From Brevipalpus yothersi (lineage: Eukaryota > Arthropoda > Arachnida > Trombidiformes > Tenuipalpidae): 64,000 nucleotides of DNA. The stretch covers positions 36,659-100,658 of the forward strand of contig QZCP01000144.1 of the NCBI GenBank assembly GCA_003956705.1, written 5' to 3'. The notes below the pieces were generated by a model. The model saw only the letters and a program-made list of their open reading frames with translations, was not told where the DNA came from and did not search any database. Shown piece by piece: positions 21,191 to 31,925 of the stretch. The position numbers were made by a program, and so were the translations under genes. How positions within the stretch are numbered: position 1 is the first letter of the stretch; the number at the start of each line of letters is the position of its first letter.

Positions 21191-22146
21191 GTATCTAATT
21201 CGAAGAGGTTTACATTTTAATCTGAGAATTTGGCTCGATATTTATGATCCAATTTCTGATGAGCTACTGAAAAATGAAAAACTAATTTTTTTTCGAAAAT
21301 CTATCCGAATATGCATTTATCAAGTCTCTGTCGCATCAAAAAATTTTTGCTCTAATTGGATTAACATTAGCAAAAGTTTGGACTTAGTCATCTTTTCGCA
21401 TTTTCGTATGCTTTAACATTAGTTCTCGAATTCTGGTATGCTTCATCGTTGGTATACACTAACATTGGTTCTTGTTACTCGTAGTACTGGTCAAAGGTAC
21501 CATGATTCTGATTGGTTAGTGAAGCAAACACCGTCTCGAGAAAGCACAAAATTTGTGCTAACTCTTAGTTCTCATAACGTCCGTCTCTGGGGAATGGTTC
21601 TGATTGGCTAAGAAAACGTATCTAGGATGGTCAGTTTCGAAAGTTCAGGTCACTTTCGTTTTACCATATCCTCCTCACAATATCTCTCCCAGTACTCTAT
21701 TAAATCTTTAATTTATTATCATGGCCCCTACTCTTTGCTCAGTGAAAGCCAACTCCTTAGCCTCAAACCCAAGACCATCATCAAACGTCGCGATCCTGTT
21801 TTCAAAAAAGTTGCGATCGCCTATACCAACGAAGCCGAATGGTTCGAGATGGGCTTCAGACCTTTGGACGACGCTACGCAAAGTGAGAAAGAGGAAGAGA
21901 TATGGTGAAAGAACCCAGAAAAGAGTGTGTGTGAGAGAGAGAGAGCCGGACTACAAGCCAAAGCGGGGGAAGAAAGAGAGAGCGGTCAGCGAGAGTGAGA
22001 GAGAGAGCAGAGAAGAAGAGCGGTCAGCGAGAGAGAGTGATTAACTCTCAAACGCTTGAGCGCGAAGAGGTTGTGGCGAGAGGAAGAGAGTGAGCCAAGA
22101 GAGGGGAAAGAGAGAGGGAGAAAGGAATCAAATTGATTGGGATTGA

Positions 22147-22285
22147 TAGAGAGAAGAGAGAAGAGAGAAGAGAGAAGAGAGAAGAGAGAAGAGAGAAGAG
22201 AGAAGAGAGAAGAGAGAAGAGAGAAGAGAGAAGAGAGAAGAGAGAAGAGAGAAGAGAGAAGAGAGAAGAGAGAAGAGAGAAGAGA
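22147..22285 (+). repeat. AGAGAAG heptamer minisatellite
   Basis: About 139 bp of near-perfect AGAGAAG repeats (roughly 19-20 copies), within a wider purine-rich stretch from about 21885 to 22310. Any open frame across it is a by-product of the repeat. Confidence 0.9.
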
Positions 22286-22638
22286 AGAGAGAGAAAGAGA
22301 GAAACTAGTTTTCTAGGGGAGGAGTTCAGAATGAGAGCCGAAAAATATAGGAGGGGGAAAAATAAATCAGATTCAGGGAGGAAAAGTTTTTGATAAGTTT
22401 AATTACAGTCCTAGTAATGATATTTATTCATTTACTTATTTAAGTTCGAAACGCTGAAATTACCGAAGATGAACTTTTCAGAATTGTGGACCCTGAAGAA
22501 GCTCATAAAGCAAAACGACGCATGATAAAATAGCAAAACTTACTACAGGAACCAAGAGGTCGAGACAAATGATCTCGCCAATCCGGGAGGACGACAAATG
22601 TCAATATGATGACTTACGGCTCGTAGAGGAGCCCGATA

Positions 22639-24580
22639 ATGGTTGGAACCAAATCCGAATATTCTTCTGAGGAATTCAATTTGAAACTCAAAGAAGAGTT
22701 GAAGCAACTGGTCGACGATGATCAGCCAACTAATGGTTATGATGGAAATGATGGGAAACTAATCGATATAAATATTGCTGACTCAGCAAAGTCATACAGT
22801 GAATCGTCAGATGAGCTGGACAGTGGGATCTCGTCTGATTGTGAGTCTCATTTGATTGAATATGGGAAGATGATTCTGAATCACACTGAAAATGAGTTGG
22901 AATTAGAATCTGAATCCGAAATATCTCATGTAAAAATTGAAAACCTAATGACCAATGTTCCAGCCGAGATTGAGGCTCATCTGGATGAACAGAAGCTTAA
23001 CCGTTTGGAGAACTATAGGGCTGAAGATTCCAAATCTTATGGTGAAAATGATCGAGTTCATGATTTCCAAGCTCACTTGAAGAAAATAGTGACTATTGTT
23101 CGATGCACAATACCCAAGAAGCAATCGGAGATATGAAAGCTCATTCTAGAAATGAAGCATTGTCAATTCTAAATAACCGGAAAATTTTGACCAAATTCGA
23201 TGTGAAGCTGATTTATTGCTGTCAATTGGATGGAGTAATTCGACAAACAATCACATGTTGTCGTCTCAGAATTCTCTCCAGCTTCGAAGAGTTGATCGCG
23301 ATGCGGGTGCAAACCAGCCGATTCGTCAGAGTCACAGCTCTGATTCGAGATAAAAATCATACATGGGATGTTTGGGACAGACAAGATAGAGCAGCAAAGT
23401 CGGGAAATATTGTAGTAGAGACATTCACTGGAGATGATAGCCATGAAATTTCATGCTCAAAGTTTGTTCATCAAGTGAAGCTATCAGAGATGGGCAAAAT
23501 ATGACTGGCTACGGTGGAATACTTAATGAGACCTGTGAACCCAATGAATCATTCATTGAAATTACGTCAAAAAACTTAAATATGGTGAGAACCTTGGAAA
23601 ATAACCAGTTTCCTGCTGAAGAAACCTCAGAGATTATTAGTGTCGGTGATGATGACTTACCAACGGATATGATGAATATAATTCATAGAATGAGCAATCG
23701 TGGACTTGCGACACTTGGTTCAAACCTCGATAAAATAAGAAAAAGCTTATTTTCGGATTTCTCAAGATGGTCTTACTGCCGCAAACTCTCTGGGAAAAGG
23801 GTGATTTTGTTCCGACTTGGAATAGCAATAATCTTGCAGGTTGTAAGCTTTTCTTGTTACCATCATTGCTGGAGTAGAAAACTCAAGATATTCACAGAGT
23901 GACAATATTGCTGTACATTACATGTTCTCAGAATACTAGTTCAGTGTCTCCAAGTGAAAGGAGAAGATTAAAATTCAGTTCAGTTGCTGTAGAAATGAGA
24001 ATATTTTCACAAGGCTATGGACATCAGAGTAACTTTAATTAAGATGGTGAAACTAAAATAATGACTAATATTCAAATCCAGATCATGCAGCGGCTCAATA
24101 CTTTGAGACCCTGGTGGGAAAGTTTTTATCATCGTCGACGTCACGTTTACCTACCTAATGAAGTTGATGGAGGTCTTGAGGTCAACCAATTTCTCCACAA
24201 AAAGTGCTCACGAGATATAATACTTGAAGTGAATGGCCAATCAGTTGTGGCAATCACAAAGAATAAGGCGATGGAGTTGATGATCAATCCATGTCTCATT
24301 ACGATGATCAGAAGAGGTCGTCCAATAATGCCCCTCAATCTCGATGATTTCATTCGGAAGTATTACCACAACAGAAGTTTCACAGGTAATCAATGCCATT
24401 ATTGTTGGTAGAAGAAGTGCAAACTCGCCCCAAGATCAGGAGTTGGACATAGAAATGAATTTCGTCAATGAACTTGAACATCGACAAGATGTGATCCAAG
24501 ACAACGAAGGTCTCGTAGCATTTGTGGTTCTTGGAGTCGATTCAGATCTAGATGAACCACCAGAGATGCTCCCGCAGTAG
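22639..24580 (+). CDS. ORF cluster with acidic region and PDZ-like domain, gene structure unsolved
   Basis: Several open plus-strand segments lie in a row. 22639-23136 is acidic and Ser-rich (SSDELDSGISSDCESHLIEY). 23103-23504 has KLIYCCQLDGVIRQT. 23453-23902 ends in a hydrophobic stretch (VILFRLGIAIILQVV). 24061-24411 contains a PDZ-like core (DIILEVNGQSVVAITKNKAM, then ELMINPCLITMIRR). 24344-24580 is acidic again. They may be exons of one gene, or remains of one. I could not join them with convincing splice sites. No catalytic domain recognised, so function unknown. PDZ assignment rests on the LEVNG...A.EL...P pattern. Confidence 0.4.
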
Positions 24581-24599
24581 ATGTTGGAACTTTCATGCT

Positions 24600-25109
24600 C
24601 TATCCTAATGTTTTTGATATCTTCGTCTTTGTTTGTCAAAATGTAATAATGTTCATGGCCTGAAATGTTTTATGAATCAATGTATAATCATATTGTACTG
24701 TGTGTATTTAACTCATGTGATACTGAGGAAGTTCAGAGCTCTTCCCCTCAGGAGGGGGGTAGTACAAGCCAGTTTCTAGCCAATGTTAAGATAGAAATGT
24801 TCTGTATCTATTTTTCTTTCTCTCTCCTTCTTACTCTCTATGTGTCTTTATCGATTTTTCTGTTCAGACAGACATATAACTCTCATTTAGCCTCCATAGA
24901 CTGGACGGTCTGAATATAGCCTTGATGTCTAATGGTTAATCGATGTTGTCCGGCTCTTGGGGAGCCTTAGTAGTATACTCTATTCTATCTCTCTTCAAGA
25001 GGAGGAGAAGCAGAAAGATACATGCATGATAGATGTATGAAATAGAGGATGTAAGAATTCTCGCTCTCAAGATGAGAACATCGAGATGATGCTGAAATTG
25101 TGTTTTCTC
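24600..25109. other. Intergenic, no gene seen
   Basis: Pyrimidine-rich with short CT runs. No gene recognised. The right duplicated block starts near 25133. Confidence 0.4.
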
Positions 25110-26150
25110 TCTCTCAGTGCTACAGAACAGTATGCAATGGCAATGTTCAATTCTCGACGAACATCTTCACAATAAATTGGATTAGCCTGTCTGAGATGTT
25201 TCAGGAATCCTATCTGAAACTCTAGCCTCGCAGATCTCATATCACTACTCAATCTGCGTGCCAGACGTTTTTGCTGTGGTCTGCCGAACGAAGTCCAAGT
25301 TTCATTGACCTTAGAAGAAAGAGAAATGAACTAAGGATTTTTCAAAACTACATTTTTGAGTCAAACCCTGGTTCTTACCTGAGAATAGTTATCAGAATTT
25401 GAGAGTTTGTGCACGATAGATAAGATCACCGGTTGGAAAATCTTTGAAACTATTATCCGGATAAGTTTTCTTGGAAGTGAACGAGTTCGGATAATAGTTG
25501 GGTCCTGGACCTCCATTTTCTCGAGAAGTACAAGTTCCATCCCGATAAGTTGGATTATCTTTGCCCGTTTTGGGTCGATCAGCTTGAGGTGATCTTTTTG
25601 GACTGCGGGAAGTGCTCACAAGAAGGCTCATCGTCAACAGATCCCAATTTCCTTCCTCAGTGTAAAATTTTACAGCAAACCCATAAATATCATATTGAAC
25701 AGTTTACACAACTCCATTCCCATCTGGAACAGATGAAAGTCCGGCAATCAGAGGTGTTCGCTTACCAACCCTACTTATACCTTACTGTATCGATGAGCAT
25801 CCGGTGATGTACACTCAAAGTATCCAAAGGCCCCACTACTTGTGCTAAAGGGTTTCCTATCGATTACTCTCTCTCGCACAAAATGGCCAAATTTTTTGAT
25901 CAAATTTGTGTCCTTCAGAAAGAAGAAGTATTGATAGTTCTTCTGAACAATTTTTCGTATGGAGAATGATCAGAACTTCCTTTTGCACCAATATTAGCAG
26001 AAGTGGTGTTGAACTTCCATCTTTCAGATCCATGAGTAGTCTGTGTTGATGGATGGGAATGATTTCCAGCACTTAGATGTAGTCAACATGATCTCACCTG
26101 TTGGATAGATGGAAAACAATAAATGATAACAATCAAAGAAAAATTTGCGA
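25110..26150 (-). pseudogene. Catalase-like 2B, deleted copy
   Basis: Copy of catalase-like 2. The segment from mid exon 2 (SRSPKRSPQA) is joined directly to mid exon 4 (DRPKTGKDNPTYRDGTC), so the haem-ligand exon and most of exon 2 are gone. Remaining exon 2 sequence has frameshifts and the TACACAACTCC region carries a premature stop. The last exon (RSARLEFQIGFLKHLRQANP) is still readable. The signal-peptide exon near 26150 is recognisable but its ATG context is altered. Not functional. Confidence 0.88.
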
Positions 26151-26159
26151 GATAGATAT

Positions 26160-27087
26160 CACTGGTGAAATTAATTTCTCTCGAGGTGGAATCTCACACG
26201 AGCTCAATTTCCGAAACAACAAGCAAAAATAGTGAGCACATGTTTGATGAATCCAGATGTGATATTTCCCCCTTTTGTTTTAATCAGCCTCACTGAATAT
26301 AATGAGTAATGAATAACGAATATATTCGGTGGTATAGTAAACTTCATCAACTCTTGTTGAACTGTTCATGATCGAAATGGTTCCAAGTCAGTGATTTAAA
26401 AACTTTATTAAAAATCAGAATAATCAAGGAAGAGAGCTGACCAATATTCTAAGAACTTCTATAAGACGTCTTTTGTGTCAGATCATAACTTTCAGGACCA
26501 TTCAGCACCTTACCATCAGGAATCAAATGATCGAGGTAATGTTCACTATATAGCATCTGCTTAACTTTCATAGAAAATCATCGATTCTCTTCTAAAATCA
26601 TCAGAAGGGAAACTTTCTCCCCTGTTTCCAAACAGTATTTTGAAAGACATTAAAATTTGTATCAGAGAACTTCTTCCCGGTCCATTATAACTCATGAAAA
26701 TACTAGATTTGAGCTCTTGTCTGTACTCATCTTGCTAATAACAGATTCATTTTACAAAATGTAGGGGAACCGATTAATTCACTCGATTCACAAAAATACA
26801 TATGCCTAACTGCTCTAACTGTGTACTGAAACTGTATTGCATAATCCACATTTGATTGTAATCAAGTCATTTGACTAGAGGTAGCATCTATCTCGATACT
26901 TGTATATTTTAACCTTTTTTCTCTTAGGAAGAAAATATAGTTAATAAGAATTTGGCAAGTATCGCATCATGGGAAAAATTCACTCTTGATTAAATGAACT
27001 GTATTCATTCAATCGTCCTAATTACAGGAGCAGGTCGATCAGAGTTTGGTTTTTCCATTAAGAGTTCGTTGAAAGTATAACTTCAAG
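26160..27087. promoter_or_regulatory. Duplicated promoter region upstream of catalase-like 3B
   Basis: Counterpart of 10031-10959. No gene inside. Small indels and many scattered differences are visible, which suggests the duplication is not recent. Confidence 0.45.
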
Positions 27088-28884
27088 ATGTTAGTTGAAT
27101 ATCCGGAAATAACTTTAAGCGTGCTTAATATATTCTTTTCAGTTCCATTCACGATGGTAAGTTTTATGAATCTAAGACGCACAAACCTCTGCATGAATAC
27201 TTATTTTCTTATAAGATCTTCATCGATGTATCATATGGACACTCGAATTTCATCCAAACGGTCACAATTTCTGGTAACTTTGCCGAGTTGCTCGGTGCAA
27301 GTGTACTCAATTCGATATCAATCGGTGCAAATGCGCCCGTTAAATTAGCTGATGAAAAGTTTTTGGAAAAAATGAGCCATTTCGTTCGGGAAAGGAGGAC
27401 CGAACGTATTCCTTCTCCTGTAGGAAACGGAGCATTTGGATACTTTGAATGTACCAATCCGGCACTTTCGAATATAACCATGGCAAGCCTTTTCGCTCAT
27501 GCTGGTAAGAGGACGAATGTTGTAATACGATTTGGGACTCCATCAGCAAGGTCTGGAGGACCTGAGAATCGACGAGCACCAGTAACATTTGGAATAAGAT
27601 TTTTTACTGATGAAGGGAATTGGGATCTGTTGGCTTTTAGTTTTCCAGTTTTTTTCATCCGAGAAGGTATTCGCTTATCGGATCTTTCACATTCGGCCAA
27701 TTTGGGACCAACAAATAGTCTTTTCACTTTGGACGAGATCGCGGATTTCACCAACCGCAACCCAGAACTTCTATCGGAAATTTTCTTCTTATTCTCTGAT
27801 CTAGCGGTACCTGATGGTTGGCGTTCAATCGATGGTTTCTCTATAAACACTTTCAAATTGAGAAATAAGTATGGTAAAATGGTTTATGTTCGTTTCAAGA
27901 TGGAAACTCAACAGGATAGAAAATTCACAAGTGAAGAAGAATTGATCACTTATGGTGCAAATATTCCTGATTATCAATCAAGAGATTTATATTCTGCTAT
28001 TGAGAGGGGAAGCTATCCTAAATGGATATTTAAAGCTCAAATTTTGGAGATGGAGAAAGCAAAAGACCTTGATTTCAATCCATTTGACACCACAAGAGTA
28101 AGTTTTTGTTTTAATCTACTAGACTCGTCCGAATTCACTTCCTATCCTTTGTTAACATTAGCTATGGGATGAGAGAAGGTTTCCGTTCGTTACTTTGGGA
28201 AAAATTGTTCTCAATAGAAATCCGACGAATTGGTTTGCTCAAATTGAACAATTAGCACTCAATCCTGGCCATTTGGTGCCTGGAATAGAATTTGGACCAG
28301 ATAAGCTTCTCCAAGCTCGAATTCAAGCATATCGTGATTCTCATAATTATCGGTACGAACTTTGTGTTGTAGCTCTAATATTGAATTATATTGATTGACA
28401 AATTTAGACTTGGTCCTAATCATTTCCAGCTGGAAGTGAACACTGCGAAAGTGCCAGTTCACCAATCTACGATAGTTGATGGCCTGTGTTTTAATCCAAT
28501 GACTGGAAGAGAAGAACCAAATTTCTATCCTAATTCAATGAGTGAATCAAAAGATTCAATGAAAAAGGAATCAAACTTTTATTCACAATTAGAGGACACT
28601 CTGATCAGACGATATCAGACTGGACCTGATGATAATTACTCTCAGGTATGAATATAGTTTATCAAGCTTCATGAATTTAAATATTGTCCTCCTTTCAACA
28701 GCCCGATTGGATTTGGCGCTCATTTACATTCGCTCATCAGGAACGATTGATCCAACGACTGACCAATTATTTATCCAGAGTAGATGGATCATTAGGATCT
28801 CAAATTGTTGAACACATCAAGATGACGAATTCTCAATTTTATTGTAGGCTCATTTCGGTGGTGAATGGGACATCGAATTGTTGA
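27088..28884 (+). CDS. Secreted catalase-like protein 3B (catalytic His lost)
   Basis: Five exons: 27088-27156, 27216-28097, 28162-28352, 28408-28645, 28702-28884; lengths identical to 3A (69, 882, 191, 238, 183), 520 aa. Signal peptide start MLVEYPEITLSVLNIFFSVP. Distal His is Ser (TERIPSPVGNG), GNNTP Asn is Ser (AFSFP), haem Tyr kept (ARIQAYRDSHNYR). Most changes relative to 3A are in exon 1, the start of exon 2, and a surface-like stretch around SHSANLGPTNSLFTLDEIAD. The core is nearly unchanged, and no indel breaks the frame, which suggests both copies are under constraint. Confidence 0.92.
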
Positions 28885-29383
28885 TCAGATTATTAATTGT
28901 AACATAACTTCTTTGAAGAGTTCTTCAGCTTCATCGTTTCCATGTATATATCGTAGAAGTGTTTATTGGACAGCAATTCGATCAGCAATTTACAAGCGAA
29001 TTTCTAGCAAATAACGTTAATGAAGTTTAGACTATGAATATTTTGGAATTTTTTTGAATATTTTTTCGTTAGTATTAAATAAAACAGTCTATACGAGATA
29101 ATTCGATTAAATCTTGTGAAACTGCACTGAATTAATATTGTAGAAAATGAACAAAACACTGATAAATGCTGAGTGGCAACCTGATTCACAGTCATAAAAG
29201 TTAATGAGGACATCTGGTTTGTGCATTTTATTATTTTTTTAAAGCAAGAGAGTCATTAGCATTTATACTTTAGCTCCAGTGAAACACAATAAATTCTAAA
29301 TATTAAATAATTTCGGACTGAATTTGTTCGAATTTGTTCATTTCTCACTTGACTATCAGATACTGATTAATGAAGAATTGAAA
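28885..29383. other. 3' flank of catalase-like 3B, no gene seen
   Basis: Nearly the same sequence as 12757-13254. No coding segment found. Confidence 0.5.
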
Positions 29384-31230
29384 ATGCTACGCAAAAATTT
29401 TCATCTAACATCTTCCACTATACTTAAGCTATCAATATTAATTCTCTTATTACAAGTGAGTAACAATAATAATGACTGTGAATACAATAATATAATAGTC
29501 ACTGAGCCTGGATACTTCAAATTCTGTTTCCCATCAGAATGTTACCATATCATCGAAAGTATACTCAAATAGCCGAGGAAAGAGGATCAGCGCCAAGTAT
29601 TCTTCGATTGACAAATACTTAAACATTTTGAATTCCATATCAATAAGCAAGAAAGGACCAGTCCATCTAGCAGATGAAAATTTTTTGAAAAAGATGAGCC
29701 ATTTTGTTCATGAAAGATCAATTGATCGAACTACATCTGCCTCAGGGAATGGAGCTTTTGGATATTTCCAATGTACTAATCGAAATTTATCCAATATATC
29801 GATGGCTAGCCTTTTCTCAGATACCAAAAGACGAACCAAGATTGTTGCTCGATTTGGGACTCCAGCATCAAGGCAGGGTTCAGCTGAGACTCTTCGATCA
29901 CCGGTCACAATTGGAATACGATTCTACACTGATGAAGGAAATTGGGATCTACTGGCATCAAGTTTCCCAGTTTTCTTTGTTCGAGAAGGAATTCGTTTAC
30001 CAGATTTTGCTCATTCTGCCAATTTCGAGACGAATAATCGAATACTTCTTCTGGATAAGTTTCCTGATCTCACGAGTCATACTCCAGAAGATTTGTCAGG
30101 TGTTTTATATCTATTCTCCGATAGAGCAGTTCCACATGGATGGCGTTCAATAGATTCCTTCTCAGCCAACACATTCAAATTGCAAAGCCATTCAGGGAAA
30201 GTGACTTATGTTCGTTTTAAGTTGGAAACCCAGCAAAAACTAAAATTCATAAGTGAACAGGTATTGACTCAATTGGCTGGAAATATTCCTGACTTTCAAT
30301 CAAGAGACCTGTATGCAGCTATTGAAAGGAGAGACTATCCTAAATGGATGCTGAAAGCCCAAATATTGGAACTTACGGAAGTGGAAAGCCTTGATTTCAA
30401 TCCATTCGATGCCACCAGAGTATGTCTCCAATCCAAATGATCAAATTTGAGAGTCAATCTTGTCCCCCACCCATTTCAGCTTTGGGATGAGAAGAGATTC
30501 CCTTTCATCACTCTGGGAAAAATTGTTCTAAACAGAAATCCAACGAATTGGTTTACTCAAATTGAGCAATTAGCACTGAATCCTGGTAACTTGGTGCCTG
30601 GAATAGATTTTGGACCAGATAAGCTACTTCAAGCTCGAATTCAAGCTTATAGAGATGCACACAATTACAGGTGAAAATTTTTTTAATGATGATAATTAAC
30701 AAGCAGGATTTCAAAATGCCATTCATTTCGTCCAGACTTGGTGCAAATCATTTTCAATTGGAAGCTAATGTTCCAATAACGCTTGCTGATCAATCGATAA
30801 CCTTCGCTGGTCCATGTTCCCAATCAAGTAGGAAGAAATATGCTAAGAATTTCCATTTCAATTCAATTCCTTGGTCCCAAGATCCATGGGATAAGCAATT
30901 TTTGTATAAATCTTATCTGGAAGGAAGTCTTATCAAGCGCTTTCGAACTGATACTGATGACAACTACTCTCAGGTGGGTAGAGAATATTCTGGTCTTCCA
31001 AATGGTTGATGATTTCTTTCCTATAGTCTGACCAGATTTGGGGCTCATTTGATCGTGAACATCAAGAGCGAATAATTCAACGTATGTCCAATACTTTGAG
31101 ATCAGTAGATGGGCTGATAAGTTCAAGATTTCTTGGTCGTATTAGGAGCGTAAACTTTGGATTTTATTGTAAACTTGCTTCGAGAACAATGAATATGACT
31201 CTCAATTGTAAACCAACTCAAGTTGATTGA
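29384..31230 (+). CDS. Secreted catalase-like protein 4B (catalytic His lost)
   Basis: Five exons: 29384-29455, 29538-30419, 30480-30670, 30736-30973, 31027-31230; in phase, 528 aa. Exon 1 gives a signal peptide (MLRKNFHLTSSTILKLSILI). Landmarks: GNGAFGYFQCTN, RRTKIVARFG, RFYTDEGNWDLLASS, PDFQSRDLYAAIERR, KIVLNRNPTNWFTQIEQ. Distal His is Ser (IDRTTSASGNG), GNNTP Asn is Ser (ASSFP), haem Tyr kept (ARIQAYRDAHNYR). An insertion after the signal peptide is Ser/Lys-rich (VYSNSRGKRISAK). This is the intact partner of the broken copy 4A. It is tail-to-tail with catalase-like 5. Confidence 0.92.
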
Positions 31231-31925
31231 GATCAACTACTCTAGGAGCTTGAATACCATGTCTCTTCGACTGCAGTGATATACACCTGAATAGGAGCCT
31301 ACAAGTAGCTAATCATGAGTAGCAAGATGAGGATAGATTCAGGCTTTCGGAAATGTGTGGATTCTCATTATTCTCGTGTATTATGAAACTGATTTATTGA
31401 AGCGATTGATCTTGAGTCTTTGAAAAGTAAAATCACAGCTTGACATGAACAAGTGTTCAACTCTCCAGAGAAAATTGATTCATGTCACTATTCTTGAATT
31501 AGCATATGAAAATCAAAGCTCTTTCCTTCTTTTTTCTCTGATTTCTCTAGTTACTGCACTTGCTGTCTAGTCTGTAACTCTTAATGAGTCTACCAGACGG
31601 TTCTTAAATTCGAGCTTTAATCAGCTTCCCAATCAATTAGCTCGATTACAAATTCTATTCAATTACCTTACGAGGAGTATTTAAATTGCTGTCCATTTTT
31701 CTAACAAATCTGCTAGTTTTAAAACTCAAGAGAATTGAGATTTTTGCAATTAATTGGTCCATCCAAGAAACTAATGTGGGTTTAATGAAGTAATCAATGT
31801 ATTTGTATTGAGTATAGAGGAGTTTTCTGGGAAAAATTTCTAATACCAGGCACTTATACAAAGATTGGCCAATTTTGATAGGATTTTATCTGAGAATACC
31901 GGAAAGTACTGGAATCTAACCGAAT
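31231..31925. other. Intergenic between convergent catalase-like genes
   Basis: 695 bp between the stop codons of catalase-like 4B (+) and catalase-like 5 (-). No gene recognised. Presumably holds both 3' UTRs. Confidence 0.5.

Larger units (their letters stand above)
25133..29720. repeat. Segmental duplication, right block (B)
   Basis: Second copy of the 8253-13612 block in the same order: catalase-like 2B pseudogene (-), shared promoter region, catalase-like 3B (+), and the start of catalase-like 4B (+). Homology to block A continues inside gene 4B at 30256-30600 (A: 18153-18494). Block B is shorter than A because of an internal deletion of roughly 750 bp in gene 2B. Confidence 0.9.

Noticed and set aside
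21627..21908. Possible coding region before the minisatellite
   Set aside because: Two overlapping frames are open, neither has a domain or splice support, and base composition is shifting into the purine-rich repeat.
22133..22393. ORF with repeating Arg-Glu-Lys pattern
   Set aside because: Created by the AGAGAAG heptamer array; no independent coding sign.
24600..25060. Possible LTR of the gag-like relic
   Set aside because: I found no matching copy on the left of the relic (about 20.4-21.7 kb) and no TG...CA ends with target duplication.
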